This document shows positions 13,201 to 23,322 of a DNA stretch of 64,000 bases, one piece after another (position 1 is the first letter of the stretch; each line of letters opens with the position of its first letter). Location: positions 1 to 64,000 of the forward strand of contig JAEUWP010000237.1 of NCBI GenBank assembly GCA_018524725.1, in the 5' to 3' direction. The DNA is from Podaxis mareebaensis. Its lineage: Eukaryota; Basidiomycota; Agaricomycetes; Agaricales; Agaricaceae. A program made the position numbers and the translations under genes. The notes under the pieces are model-generated. The model did not search any database. It had not been told where the DNA came from and was given only the letters and a program-made list of their open reading frames with translations.

Positions 13201-13525
13201 AGTCCACTGGGTGCTCTGAAGTGGAATTGTAAGAAGAGTTGAGGGCATGCCAGAGGTCTTCTAGCTTGTCACAACTCTTCCCATTGTAAGAGATGGATTG
13301 AGAAGGGGGGAGGTTGTGTTTGCTGATCCAGGACATTAAATCCCATGGATGGCAGTCTTCCTTGGCTATATCCTTGATCTTTTTGTCAAAGAAAAGGCGT
13401 TTGGCAGCTTGGGTGGTACGTCTGAATCTGGCCCAGTTTGATTTGGACTTGTGAGCTTGGAAGGCTCTAAGGGCGGCAGAGCATGATGGATTCCACCATG
13501 GCTTGGATCGCATACAGATTTTGAC
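10263..13525 (-). mobile_element. 5'-truncated LINE inserted in element A Gag
   Basis: On the plus strand the insert begins with a run of about 32 T (the poly(A) tail read backwards), preceded by the target. A 13-base direct repeat AAACAAAGACTAG flanks it at 10,250-10,262 and 13,526-13,538; element B at 41,250 shows the empty site. The 5' end is cut inside ORF2, so endonuclease and ORF1 are missing. Unlike its host it is CpG-rich, so it inserted later than most of element A's decay. It shares its 3' UTR with the copies ending at 28,388, 33,725 and 49,809. Confidence 0.92.
10559..13525 (-). pseudogene. LINE ORF2: reverse transcriptase and RNase H, four in-frame stops
   Basis: A single minus frame runs from 13,525 to a TGA at 10,559. 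RT motifs in order: RPIVLLNTLGKLIEK, the palm motif AFDIAQFFPS, GIGQGSTLSPIL, the catalytic-type SFVDDGLI, then LGFWFDRSLSFKEHV. An RNase H domain follows, with ATDGSVP, SSDSESYALRLGL and FTDSISSAK, then a C-terminal Cys-rich part (SCPCGEPLETRNHILDACP). Only four internal stops break it: three TGA (12,620, 11,696, 10,736) and one TAG (11,960). This matches non-LTR elements with a terminal RNase H such as the Tad group. The product would copy LINE RNA at the chromosomal target; this copy is truncated and stopped. Confidence 0.85.
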
Positions 13526-14368
13526 AAACAAAGACTAGTGGACCAGTACATCTCCAAATTCAAGGTCCTTGCTACCCAAGCAGGGATGGTCAATCCCCAG
13601 GAACTCATCTACTGCTTCAGAGAGGGATTAGACTTCAAAATTGGCCTTAAAACCATTGCCCTCAGACCCAGACCAGACATCAATATCTGGTTCAAGGCAG
13701 CTAGAGCAGTGGAAGACCAACACTACATGGAGAACAACTATCATGCAAGCTACACCTGAGAATGAACCAATAGAGCTATACCCCAACCAAAAAAGAAAGC
13801 ATCTGATAATACAAATTGGTCAAGGAGCCAGGTGTATAAAGATCCATATGCTATAGACATCAATAATCTGGTGTTGGCACTCTCTGAAATCATGCTTGAA
13901 ACAAACTACCCTTTGGAAGAAGATTCTGATGCAGAAGTTAATGAAATGGAAGGCAACCACAATGTCTTGGAGATGTTTCTTCAAAACATCCTCACACCCA
14001 AGATGTGTAATGACTTTAGACAGGGCAAATGTTTCAACTGTGGACAAATGGGACATTTCACTTGAGAATGTCCAAAGAAACCAAACCCATTGTAACTGCC
14101 ACAAAGCTTACCACAAAATGCCCAGGCAAAGGTTTCCAAGTATAAGCCACCTGTACCCCCCAGGATACTCTGGAACAAAGAAAAGCAACAAAAACAAAAA
14201 GCAATGATCACCAGGATCAATGAGATAATTCAGGAAGCTAGTGATGATGAAGAAGTTGCCAAGATCTTCACTGAATTTTCAAACTCCACTAGTGCTCAAG
14301 CAAAGGAAATCCAGGATTTTGCCTCAGGCAACTAGCCTCCACATCTAGACCACCTAAAGGAAAGAAAG

Positions 14369-15283
14369 ATGCACCTAGAAATGACCCCTCCTCTCACCCA
14401 TATTTATTTTCAAATGGACTTGTTTCTGACTTGTATCCTTATCCAAAGGACAAAGTTATGCCCTCTTCTTCTTCACAGAATGAAATATCAGCCTCAGAAT
14501 TGTGCCTACAAACCCACAAATCTAATACCTTTTATTGCTCCACTATTGTGCATCTCTCTGAAAAATCCATGGAAAACCTTGCACTGATAGATTCTAGAGC
14601 AGGATGAGATTTCATTGACCACAGGCTGGTTGAAAATGGGAACTTAAAAACATCACCATTAAAAAAACCAATCAGAGTCAGAAATGCAGATGGATCACTC
14701 AATAAAGATAAGCAAATCACTCACTTCATTACCCTTGACTTCACTATGTACAGGAAACAAATGAAAGCTGATTTGCAAGTGATTAATCTGGGATGACCTA
14801 GAATAATCCTAGGAATCCCCTGGCTTGCAAAATACAACCCTGATATTGACTGGACAAAACAAACCCTTTTATGGAGATATTTGACAGAAAATACCACACT
14901 CTCTTTGATAATTGATGACACTCTTTCTGAAATCTATGTAAATGAGCTTAAAGAAGATTTCAACAAGAAAGATTTCACTGAAATCAATGCCAAAACCTCC
15001 TACTCCCAAATACTCACTCAAGCTAGAGAACAAAAGAAGGAAACTAATTCTGAAAAGATCATCCTAAAGGAGTTTCACAAATACCTCAACCTTTTCTCCC
15101 AAAAGAGAAGTGAAAGATTCCCCCCATCTCAATAATGGGACTATAGAATCAAAACCAAAGAAACTTTCATCCCAGAAGCTTTTCCTTCCTACAAATTCTC
15201 CTTGGCTGAAGAAAAGGAGCTTGACAAATTCCTCAAAGAAAACCTTGTGAAAGGATACATCAGACCCTTGAAATCCCCTATGG
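14369..15283 (+). pseudogene. element A protease and start of reverse transcriptase
   Basis: The frame carries the region before the protease (ASELCLQ-like words, NTFYCSTIVHLSEK), a protease site at about 14,586 where the expected DSGAG reads DSRAG, then GIPWLAKYNPDIDW at about 14,811. The RT N-terminus follows ([24 protein letters not shown]) and stops dead at 15,283, where the composite retroposon begins; it resumes at 28,389. Stops are TGA or TAG at family-conserved Arg or Gln/Trp positions. Element B has the equivalent uninterrupted region at 42,060-43,000, with DSGAGRDFID preserved. Confidence 0.75.
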
Positions 15284-15376
15284 CGTCGGCCATATGGTCG
15301 AGGGGTTTGGATGTAGGCTTAATTCCTGCCAGACCTTTCAGCTGTGTGGTCCCAGGTTCAAACCCCTGGGGATGCA
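15284..15376 (+). other. tRNA-like head with RNA polymerase III A and B boxes
   Basis: TGGTCGAGGGG at about 15,296-15,306 fits an A box and GGTTCAAACCC at about 15,356-15,366 fits a B box. The B box sits in a stem CCAGG/CCTGG with an 8-base loop. The D-arm side resembles a Leu/Ser-type tRNA. The acceptor stem is not convincing, so I read it as the internal pol III promoter of a SINE, not as a tRNA gene. Confidence 0.6.
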
Positions 15377-15833
15377 TTTCTTTGGGGGCTACTGGTGCGC
15401 GAAGCGTGGTTGCTTAGCAATAATCTCGGGTGACTCCGAAATGGTTGTATGGTCCTGTTTGGGTCTCGGGTGGTTCTGGGCACACTGATCACTGGTACCC
15501 TCTGGGGTTAAGCTGGCTTTCAAGTACCTGGGGAGAGATCTCCCAGGCTAGCGTGGGTAAATTACTCAGCCATGCAGCAAGTCATGTAGTGATGTCACAC
15601 TGTAATGGTGTGACTAAGCTGTGTGCTCCACCCAAGTCCGATATACTGGCTGAAGGTGGTGGTGCTCCCTTGGTAAAGGAGCTTAATCTGGGGTATATCT
15701 CAGGCCATTACTGGAAATAGGGCATTATAAGAGGGGGATTTGAGGAGAAAACAGTCCGATCTGGAAGCATGCTGAAAAAAGCCGGCCAGAACAGGATACC
15801 CCCCACCGGTCCGCTTCGGCATAGTTCCGGTAG

Positions 15834-16074
15834 TGTAAGGGCACGCCCTTACACTTAATTCGAAAATCAATTAACCCATGTCGTTGTGTTATATTTTGGT
15901 ATCAGTCTTGTTTACCCATCACTCCATCACCTGTTTGTATCTACTGTTTATTAGGGCACATCGGTTGTCGACGACAACCGACCTTTGCTTGTGCCACGTA
16001 GTCTCCCAATAAACGGGTTTGAACTATTTGGCGTGAGCGTGAGGTCTTCTAACCGTAAAGCATAAAGCTTTACA
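15834..16074 (+). repeat. 5' LTR of the young element
   Basis: It starts TGTAAGGGC, followed after two bases by the reverse complement GCCCTTAC, and ends GCTTTACA. Differences from the 3' LTR: CCG versus CTG in the segment after GACAA, and GCG versus GTG in the GTGAG repeat; both are C to T at CpG. The LTR should carry promoter and polyadenylation signals, but I cannot place them with confidence. Confidence 0.95.
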
Positions 16075-16157
16075 TTTTTTTTAGTTCACCGAGTGGACTA
16101 ACGCATGAGCAAAACGCCCTATAATACCTGACCACCGCGTACACATGGCAACCAAAG

Positions 16158-18365
16158 ATGACAACGCCCAACAAGCTTCGACGTGATAACACATCGGATT
16201 CACTACCTAGTGGCAGTAGCCGCACCGATAATAATGGAGGAAAGGGAAATTATCCCCACTCCAGACTATTTAAATTAGAACCCGTCAACAATAGTCGACA
16301 CAACGCAGAGAATCTGACTACGGGATCTAATACCGCAGCCAGAAGCAATTCACATACTCTGCCACCAATAGAAGAGGAGAGCGAGCAACCATCGTCGCTC
16401 GACAGGGCACCATCGCCCGAATTTAACACAGCAATATCGAGTGAATTATATACACTCAAAGAAAGAATTTCCCTCATTTTCGACGTGAATCATGTCGAAA
16501 GCCCTGTAAGAAGGGCAGAACTACGATTCCATGCAGAAGAATATACCGTCGAGCTGTTCAAGAGCTTGACGGATATACCAATAGACCCTACATCGGAGAT
16601 GTACAAGAATCTCCTATGTAAAACAATTAAACGACTTGCTTCGCTGTACAAGGCAGCAAAGCAACATAAAGGGGAACGACCCGAAACCCCCATGAATGAA
16701 ATCTATCGAGCAATGCCTACGGCTCGATCAAGGAAAGAAATAGATAACACAGGTGATGAGCACCTGTACAATCCCCTTTCACGGGTAGAATCACCATCTG
16801 AGGCCGACCCTACGGCGGCACTTGGTGGCACCCTTGACAAAGGAAAAGCACCGATCAGAGGAACTCCATCCTCTGCGGAACCAACCCCTTCAGAGTCGAG
16901 TATCACAACATACTCGACCCAACAAGCCTTAGACGAGCTGTTCGCCCCTCGAAAGATTGGTGAAAACGACGATGAATACTCTCGTCGTCTAGAAAGCCAA
17001 ACACAAGTGCTGACTGCCCTCAATAGGGCGATCCCCAATGCCTCTATCGCTCAACCAAGACCAATACAGAGTTCAGAAAAGCACTCTGTTAAAATTGATC
17101 TTAATCCGAGTGGAGGAGAGAGAGAAAAGCGGGTTGAAACTGGGCCATCCAAGCCCAGTATAGAATGCGCAGAATACTGGAGTGATCGAGTGGCACTCCA
17201 ACGGATGCGGAATGAAGACGTTCGACTATACGGAAGGTCGAAAATACCAGACCAAGGCATCCGGTTCATAGGAACAACCCCTGTAGATGGGGATGTCTTG
17301 GATGATAACGACCTAAGACGAGGAGCCTTGCATCCTCGACGATCGTCGTTACCACCACCCACGGCTCATGCAGCCGCACTAAGAGGAGCAGCCCCAGCCA
17401 CTCCTCCAGTATACCCCCCAACAGTACCACGACCATTGACCGGTCGTGGAAATCACCAAGAGGAAGGATCCGACGAAGGGGAGGAATTATACCAACCCCC
17501 TGAAAGACCAAGGCGAGGATATTCCCTCGTTAGAGACGTACCACCGACCTTTGGGTCCCCAGGCGTTGCGAACACCATTCGCAACCACACACGACTAATG
17601 CACGATTGGTTGAGTGCAACAATCCGAGAGTACCTCTCGCAACCATTTGAATTCCCAGAGGGGTACAGACCCGGAAACGGGAAACCCCCCACCGAGAAAG
17701 GTCTGGAGCCCTACAGTGGAAGTCCGAGGTTTAGTGACCTCAAAAACTTCGTATCCACACTCTGCCTAGAGCTTGCATTAAAAGGTCTAGGTGGAATGGA
17801 CCATGCAAGGGACAGGCTGCGCCTGTATACCCTACCTTACCACCTAGCTGGAGAGGCCAAACGAATGATCGTTCAGCACGTTATAAATGTTAATCAAACA
17901 AAGTTCGATTGGACTTTCGAGGAAGCGATCCTCGCCCTGTACGATCGCTTCGTGCTACCTACATCAATGCACGAAGCGAGAGAAGGACTCAAACGAGTCC
18001 GTTACAACCCTCGCATTGGAGTACAAGGATACTATGACTCCATCATGGACAATGCACAGTGCATGACTGTGCATCCCGATGATTATACCCTCATCGAGTT
18101 ATTCCTGGAAGGAATACCTGAGGACATGAGGACAGACCTGCTGTTTCATCAAGGTCTGTCCCCTGAAGCAAACTCGTTAGATGAGTTCCTCGCCTATGCA
18201 GTCTCATACGAAAGCCGATGGAAACTGACGTCATACTACCATCAGGCTCTTCGTCCGAATAGCAGGGGAGTAGATCCCCTGATGCATAATAATCGCCCAG
18301 TACCGATTCGAGAGCAATCTAGATCTCAAACGGCGTTCGTACCCAAGAAGGTAGCGAATGGGTGA
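16158..18365 (+). CDS. young element Gag (capsid-type) protein
   Basis: Start ATG at 16,158, 83 bases after the LTR; 735 codons to the first internal TGA (18,363). Residues 1-500 are hydrophilic and Pro/Ser/Thr-rich. The Gag core lies at about 510-730: FSDLKNFVSTLCLELALKG, YTLPYHLAGEAKRMI, ALYDRFVLPTSMHEAREGLK, then YNPRIGVQGYYDS and ELFLEGIPEDMR. It would assemble the particle. The frame continues unchanged past the TGA into the zinc knuckle, so Gag and Pol form one frame of 2,362 codons. Either the TGA is a mutated CGA or it is a read-through stop; mutation fits the rest of the element better. The decayed copy at 36.1-37.2 kb is homologous to the core. Confidence 0.9.
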   Translation: MTTPNKLRRDNTSDSLPSGSSRTDNNGGKGNYPHSRLFKLEPVNNSRHNAENLTTGSNTAARSNSHTLPPIEEESEQPSSLDRAPSPEFNTAISSELYTLKERISLIFDVNHVESPVRRAELRFHAEEYTVELFKSLTDIPIDPTSEMYKNLLCKTIKRLASLYKAAKQHKGERPETPMNEIYRAMPTARSRKEIDNTGDEHLYNPLSRVESPSEADPTAALGGTLDKGKAPIRGTPSSAEPTPSESSITTYSTQQALDELFAPRKIGENDDEYSRRLESQTQVLTALNRAIPNASIAQPRPIQSSEKHSVKIDLNPSGGEREKRVETGPSKPSIECAEYWSDRVALQRMRNEDVRLYGRSKIPDQGIRFIGTTPVDGDVLDDNDLRRGALHPRRSSLPPPTAHAAALRGAAPATPPVYPPTVPRPLTGRGNHQEEGSDEGEELYQPPERPRRGYSLVRDVPPTFGSPGVANTIRNHTRLMHDWLSATIREYLSQPFEFPEGYRPGNGKPPTEKGLEPYSGSPRFSDLKNFVSTLCLELALKGLGGMDHARDRLRLYTLPYHLAGEAKRMIVQHVINVNQTKFDWTFEEAILALYDRFVLPTSMHEAREGLKRVRYNPRIGVQGYYDSIMDNAQCMTVHPDDYTLIELFLEGIPEDMRTDLLFHQGLSPEANSLDEFLAYAVSYESRWKLTSYYHQALRPNSRGVDPLMHNNRPVPIREQSRSQTAFVPKKVANG

Positions 18366-19382
18366 AAGCAAATGCACATTCGAGAGTTACAGCAACTCTC
18401 GCATGATTCAAAGAACAAAACAGCTCGACCAGATTATAAGTCGAGCAACCACCAAGGCGCGAGGTGGCCCAGTAAACCACTGGACCACAACGCCGATAAA
18501 CCCACCAATGCCATAAAATGTTATCGCTGTGGCGGTAACCATTATGCCAGCTCGGACAAGTGCCCTTTGAAGGGCAAACCCTCACAGATCCGAGCAGCTC
18601 ATACAGCGATACCTGACGACGGAGTATCGCACACAGGAGAAGAAGACGAAGATCAGGCAGAAGATGACCGGCCTGATTATGAAGAAGAGGAGGACGACGT
18701 TGACAAAGATCATGCGTCAACACAAGCCTCAGAAGATGGATACGCTGAAGTAACCATCATCGAATCTGAATATGGATCCGATAGCGAGGACATGAACTTC
18801 CTCGCAAGTATCGACGATACTCCTGCAGAGAGCGAAATAAATGCGCTCACTGATTACCCCGAGGAAGATGAGCCTCGAAATCAATGGGTTCGAAGAGTCA
18901 CTCTTCGAACCAATAAAGGAAAGATATTACGCCCTCAGATTGCCCCTTGCGAGAAGCAATGTCTCGCATCGTATATCAGCGTTAACGGCATCGAAGCCTG
19001 GATGCTCTGGGACTCAGGGAGTACAACCTCCGGAATGACCCCCGCCTTTGCTCAAGTTGCTGACGTTAAAGTCAGCGAATTAGAAGATCCGCACACACTC
19101 CAACTGGGCACAGTTGGTAGTAGATCCACTGTGAAGTACGGCACGACCGTTGAATTAACAGTCGGGCCTATAAAAACTTCATCATACCTTGACATAGCGA
19201 ACTTCGATCGCTATGACATGATAATCGGAACCCCCTTTATGCATCGACATAAAGTGAAGCTCGATTTCGAGAATCGAGCAGTGATCATTGATGGAGTCAG
19301 CATTCCAGCTACCGACACCGTCGGTAATTCAGATATGCGGCTCCGTTGCCATCGTTTGACCGATAAACATCAGTCGACATGA
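18366..19382 (+). CDS. young element zinc knuckle and aspartic protease
   Basis: This is in frame with Gag. A CCHC knuckle (CYRCGGNHYASSDKC) lies at about 18,519-18,563. An acidic spacer rich in Asp/Glu follows (DEDQAEDD, EEEEDDVD). A retropepsin-type aspartic protease comes last: catalytic LWDSGSTTSG at about 19,003-19,032, then IIGTPFM at about 19,225. The protease would mature the Gag-Pol polyprotein. The segment ends at a TGA (19,380-19,382) followed by CTA. TGA-CTA is the classical leaky stop context, but four other TGAs lack it, so a CGA-to-TGA change remains the simpler reading. Confidence 0.85.
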   Translation, partial: KQMHIRELQQLSHDSKNKTARPDYKSSNHQGARWPSKPLDHNADKPTNAIKCYRCGGNHYASSDKCPLKGKPSQIRAAHTAIPDDGVSHTGEEDEDQAEDDRPDYEEEEDDVDKDHASTQASEDGYAEVTIIESEYGSDSEDMNFLASIDDTPAESEINALTDYPEEDEPRNQWVRRVTLRTNKGKILRPQIAPCEKQCLASYISVNGIEAWMLWDSGSTTSGMTPAFAQVADVKVSELEDPHTLQLGTVGSRSTVKYGTTVELTVGPIKTSSYLDIANFDRYDMIIGTPFMHRHKVKLDFENRAVIIDGVSIPATDTVGNSDMRLRCHRLTDKHQST

Positions 19383-21269
19383 CTATATGGAGGCAAAGAG
19401 CCCACTACAAATCGAGTGACGGTAGAGGACGTCACCGAAGCAAGTGGAATACACGCTGGGGAAAAACTCCCCCACAATTACCCCCATGTCCTCGAGGAGA
19501 TTCCCTCGAGGATAAGAAATGAAGACCATGGGGAGAAACTTCCCCGCCCACGATACGCGAGTGAACCTAAATTTCACCCTATCGTCTTGGTCGAAGACGA
19601 GCTACTAGCTCGTCAAAAGCGAGGACCACCAGCCCATAAACGGCTCATCGAAACACCAGTCGTCAAGGCAATGTACGACTGGTACTATGACCTGCGGATG
19701 CCTGACGAATGGAACGCCATGGTATCAGGCGTCTGGTCAATGAAACGACCCGCAGACGGACACCCACCGTCTACAGGATATACTCCAAGCAGTGTGGACG
19801 ATATTGTCCACACAGAAGAATTCACAAGGATAAGATATCCCGAGTGGTCTCTCAGGGACTATATCCGTAGTATGACAGTCATTCGTCTGCCAATGGAAGA
19901 CGACTGCATGAAACGAATCGAGGACACGCGTGCTCGATTCGAAACAAAGAAACCACCCGATAATCCGGGTGACCAGAACCAGCGCAAGATACCGCAGATT
20001 AAGCAGCGGTTGATGTGTGACTACCATGATATGATGCAAGGAACACCATCTCGCCTACCCCCATTCCGAGAGGTGAATCACGAGATTCACCTTATCGAGG
20101 AGAACAAGCGATATAACTATTGCTTGCCCAGATGTCCACAGTCCTTACGGGAGGAGTTCCATGCAAAACTCAACCGTTACATAGACGCGGGGTGGTGGGA
20201 ACCCCGCAATGTCATGCAAGCAGCCCCTTTGCTATGCATCCCCAAGAAGGATGGGCGACTGCACACAGTCGTTGATGCGAAGGAGCGAAATGATAACATG
20301 GTAAAGGATGTAACTCCTTTACCTGATCAAGAAGTAATCCGAGAAGACGTGGCTAGAGCAAGGTATTGCTCTAAGATTGATCTAGCTGACGCATACGAAC
20401 AGGTTAGAGTTCGACCCGAGGATGTGGAGAAGACAGCCTTCTCCACCATTGCGGGAACATACGTTAGTAACATCATGCAGCAAGGGGACTGTAACGCCCC
20501 TGCCACGTTCCAAAGATTGATGATGGCTATTTTTAGAGACGTCATCGGCATATTCGTCCATGCATATCTGGACGATATATTTATATTTTCTAATTCTGTG
20601 GAGGAACACGAGCAGCATCTACGGCTCGTATTAGACCGACTCCGCCAACAACAGCTCTACGTCAAAGAGTCGAAGGTAGAACTGTATGCAGACCGAGTGG
20701 ACTGTCTCGGTCATATAATAGACAATAACGGTATCCACCCCGATACCGATAAACTATCCCGAATCCACGAGTGGAGAACCCCTCGCAACTATAATGACGT
20801 GCAGAAATTCGTCAGACTCGTTAACTACGTGTCCAACTTTCTGCTGGATATAACTGTGTATACTGGCCCGTTAATGGCCATAACGCAGAACGGAACACCA
20901 TTCCACTGGCGACTGTTACATCAGAGATGCTTCGATATGATCAAACGCATCTGTTGTAAAACGCCCGTGATCCGACCGATAGATCCGAAGAACGGAGAAC
21001 CCATATGGGTTATCTGTGACGCTTCGAAAACCGGTGTCGGAGCCATGTATGGACAAGGCCCCAGCTGGGTGGACTGTCGCCCAGCAGGATTCATGTCCAA
21101 GAAATTTTCTGCAGCACAGCAGAACTACGCTGTGCATGAACTCGAAATGTTGGCTATCCTCAAGGCACTACTGAAGTGGGAGGATAAGCTGGTGGGTTAC
21201 CGAATCCACATCATCACCGATCATAAGGCACTTGAGTTTTTCAAAACTCAATCAAAATTGTCGAGTTGA
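19383..21269 (+). CDS. young element reverse transcriptase and RNase H
   Basis: The same frame continues. RT motifs: PLLCIPKKDGRLHTVVDAKE, SKIDLADAYEQVRV, the fingers/palm AFSTIAGTY and GDCNAPATFQ, and the catalytic AYLDDIFIFS at about 20,563. The connection (LGHIIDNNGI) and RNase H follow, with CDASKTGVGAMYG (first Asp), HELEMLAI (Glu) and ITDHKALEFF (third Asp). The stop TGA (21,267-21,269) falls in LSS-stop-QRRW, where gypsy RNases H have a conserved Arg before Gln. That is direct evidence that this codon was CGA. The enzyme would copy element RNA into DNA in the particle. Confidence 0.9.
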   Translation, partial: LYGGKEPTTNRVTVEDVTEASGIHAGEKLPHNYPHVLEEIPSRIRNEDHGEKLPRPRYASEPKFHPIVLVEDELLARQKRGPPAHKRLIETPVVKAMYDWYYDLRMPDEWNAMVSGVWSMKRPADGHPPSTGYTPSSVDDIVHTEEFTRIRYPEWSLRDYIRSMTVIRLPMEDDCMKRIEDTRARFETKKPPDNPGDQNQRKIPQIKQRLMCDYHDMMQGTPSRLPPFREVNHEIHLIEENKRYNYCLPRCPQSLREEFHAKLNRYIDAGWWEPRNVMQAAPLLCIPKKDGRLHTVVDAKERNDNMVKDVTPLPDQEVIREDVARARYCSKIDLADAYEQVRVRPEDVEKTAFSTIAGTYVSNIMQQGDCNAPATFQRLMMAIFRDVIGIFVHAYLDDIFIFSNSVEEHEQHLRLVLDRLRQQQLYVKESKVELYADRVDCLGHIIDNNGIHPDTDKLSRIHEWRTPRNYNDVQKFVRLVNYVSNFLLDITVYTGPLMAITQNGTPFHWRLLHQRCFDMIKRICCKTPVIRPIDPKNGEPIWVICDASKTGVGAMYGQGPSWVDCRPAGFMSKKFSAAQQNYAVHELEMLAILKALLKWEDKLVGYRIHIITDHKALEFFKTQSKLSS

Positions 21270-23243
21270 CAACGACGATGGCTCGACTATATGTCGAGGT
21301 TCGACTTTGACATAACATACGTCAAAGGAGAACGCAACAAGATTGCCGACTGTCTCTCGCGATACTACGAGAGTGATCGACCGGGGGAAGAGCACCCCAG
21401 TGGGGAATATGTACAGGCCGACTTTCGTATCGACCCCAAAGGGGACGACTTGCCAGCACCAAGAAGAGCAGAGATACAACGTCTGCAAGACCGACTGGCA
21501 GCTATAAACGACGAAGGAGTCAGGCGAAGCGCCAGACTCCAAGAAAAGCGCGAACAACGAGATATTGAAGCTGAAGAGCTTCAAGAGGCAGCCGCCCTCC
21601 GTGCTGTAGAACCAGATACTGGCCGAGCGAAACGCTCGACACAAAAACGCAAAACCAAGGGAATAACCCTTGGTGAGTCACTCTCTGCAACTGACAACTC
21701 CGCCAGTTTCACCATTGGGGACGACTTCATTGACAAAGTCGTCGCCGGATACAATGCAGACTCATTAATGAGTATAGTCAAACAATCCCCAGAGAAGTAT
21801 AGAGACTTCTCTGTGGATAACCGAGGAGTGATCATGAAAAAAACTCCCCTAGGAGACCGAGTCGTATGTATCCCAAATGACAGGCGACTCATAACCCAGG
21901 TACTGACGAAGGCCCACGAAATTGTGGGACATCTAGGCGACCAACAGACGGCAGAGTACATCCGCAGATGGTACTGGTGGCCGTCGTTGGTAAAAGATTG
22001 TCGCAAGTTCTGTGGAACTTGCAAAACGTGTGCTCGAACCAAGACATCGAACACAAAACCCAGTGGAGAGCTACACTCTCTACCGGTTCCTACCAAACCC
22101 TGGGACTCAATCGGGATGGACTTCGTTGGTCCATTCCCAGAATCCAGAGGCTTCAACTATCTCTGGGTAGTTATGTGCCGAATGACGAGCATGGTGCACT
22201 TAATACCAGTGCACACAAAAATGACAGCGTCAGAGCTGTCATGGGTTTACGTACGAGATATCGTACGCTTACACAGTCTACCGAGCTCGATTGTGAGCGA
22301 TCGAGACTCGAAATTCACATCCACCTGGTGGAGAGAACTCCACAAGGTATTAGGAGCGAAGCTCCTAATGTCAACTTCTTTTCACCCTCAAACAGATGGC
22401 CAGACCGAACGAATGAATCGCAACATCGGTCAGATCTTCCGTGCAACGGTACGCTACGACCAAACTAATTGGGTCGACAAAGCACCATTAACCGAGTTTG
22501 CAATCAACTCGAGCATCTCGGCTACCATGAAATATGCCCCATTCGAGTTGAATTACGGTTATATGCCGTCCATGATCCGGGACGGCCGCAATGCCGAAAC
22601 CGTCCACAAAGGGATAAAAACCTTTGCAGAAGCAGCGCTGCTAAACTTAGCAGCCGCCCATGACACAATAATAGAATCGCGGGTTTTCCAAACCCACAAT
22701 GCCAACAAAAAACGAGGGCCAGAACCTCGTATCGAGAAAGGAGACTTAGTCTACCTTTCCACACAGAACCTCTCGTTACCAAAAGACAGAGCTCGAAAGC
22801 TCTGTCCAAAGTTTATAGGACCCTACAAGGTCCTAGAATCGAAGCCAGAGACTTCCAATTACAAATTGGAACTGCCTCCAGTGTTATTACGCCGGAAAAT
22901 CCATCCGGTGTTTCACGTAAACCTTCTGAGGCCATACCATGCCTCAGACGATACATTATTCCTGGAGCGATCGCGGCCCAAGCCATACGACTTCGGGTTT
23001 GACGACGAGCACAAATGGTTCGTCGAAGAGATCGTAGGCCATCGGTTCACCAACGATGGTAAAATCGAATTTCAGGTCCGGTGGAGTCTGGGAGACACCA
23101 CTTGGGAACCAATACAACACTGCGAAGAACTCGCGGCATTGGATAGGTACCTGGAGCTGCAAGGGGTGTCGAAGGTTCAGCAACTTCGACCCCGATCACA
23201 GCCTACCAGAAATGGTAGGTACAAATCAGGTCGAAGAGATTAA
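21270..23243 (+). CDS. young element RNase H end, integrase and chromodomain
   Basis: Continuing the frame, RNase H ends with FDFDITYVKGERNKIADCLSR. A basic, charged spacer follows, then the integrase: HHCC zinc site (HEIVGH, then CGTCKTC), the DDE core (MDFVGP, SDRDSKF, DGQTERMN) and a GPY/F-type region (KFIGPYKVL). A chromodomain occupies the C-terminus (WFVEEIVGHR, FQVRWSLGDTTWEP). Chromodomains of chromoviruses bind modified histones and steer insertion to heterochromatin. This fits the position inside a repeat block. The reading ends at a TAA (23,241-23,243), the first non-TGA stop and so probably the true end. Confidence 0.92.
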   Translation, partial: QRRWLDYMSRFDFDITYVKGERNKIADCLSRYYESDRPGEEHPSGEYVQADFRIDPKGDDLPAPRRAEIQRLQDRLAAINDEGVRRSARLQEKREQRDIEAEELQEAAALRAVEPDTGRAKRSTQKRKTKGITLGESLSATDNSASFTIGDDFIDKVVAGYNADSLMSIVKQSPEKYRDFSVDNRGVIMKKTPLGDRVVCIPNDRRLITQVLTKAHEIVGHLGDQQTAEYIRRWYWWPSLVKDCRKFCGTCKTCARTKTSNTKPSGELHSLPVPTKPWDSIGMDFVGPFPESRGFNYLWVVMCRMTSMVHLIPVHTKMTASELSWVYVRDIVRLHSLPSSIVSDRDSKFTSTWWRELHKVLGAKLLMSTSFHPQTDGQTERMNRNIGQIFRATVRYDQTNWVDKAPLTEFAINSSISATMKYAPFELNYGYMPSMIRDGRNAETVHKGIKTFAEAALLNLAAAHDTIIESRVFQTHNANKKRGPEPRIEKGDLVYLSTQNLSLPKDRARKLCPKFIGPYKVLESKPETSNYKLELPPVLLRRKIHPVFHVNLLRPYHASDDTLFLERSRPKPYDFGFDDEHKWFVEEIVGHRFTNDGKIEFQVRWSLGDTTWEPIQHCEELAALDRYLELQGVSKVQQLRPRSQPTRNGRYKSGRRD

Positions 23244-23322
23244 CTTCGACCCTGAGAATCCTACAATATATTACCAATGGCGACTTGCAAAAGTCACCTC
23301 TTCTCTCCCTACAACCACCACC

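Larger units (their letters stand above)
8916..14340 (+). pseudogene. element A Gag, broken and split by a LINE
   Basis: The N-terminal part (8,916-9,236) carries LTPLQIQELIQALIERNL and HYWNELEAKTQ. A Pro/Gln-rich low-complexity stretch follows (9,300-9,900, with frame changes), then the conserved Gag core at 10,013-10,228 (HDAIIFMLYYIGGAAEPW, FQDELDRVFLPYNY). The LINE at 10,263-13,525 interrupts it, and the core resumes at 13,539 (DQYISKFKVLATQAG, FREGLD). A CCHC zinc knuckle (CFNCGQMGHFT, then a stop, then EC) lies at 14,029-14,070. Element B has the same protein without the LINE. Gag would form the virus-like particle; this copy cannot. Confidence 0.8.

Noticed and set aside
15284..15376. 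A functional tRNA gene
   Set aside because: A and B boxes are present but the acceptor stem and a proper 7-base T loop are missing, and the sequence sits exactly at the 5' end of an insertion with target duplication, as in SINEs.
21581..22156. 191-codon minus-strand frame and similar antisense frames in the young element
   Set aside because: They mirror the pol frame, have no motifs and result from the high GC and rare stops on the opposite strand.
23056..23322. Start of the second long frame at 23,056
   Set aside because: This stretch is the shadow of the integrase/chromodomain frame; protein-like sense of the second frame begins at ATG 23,323 after the pol TAA.
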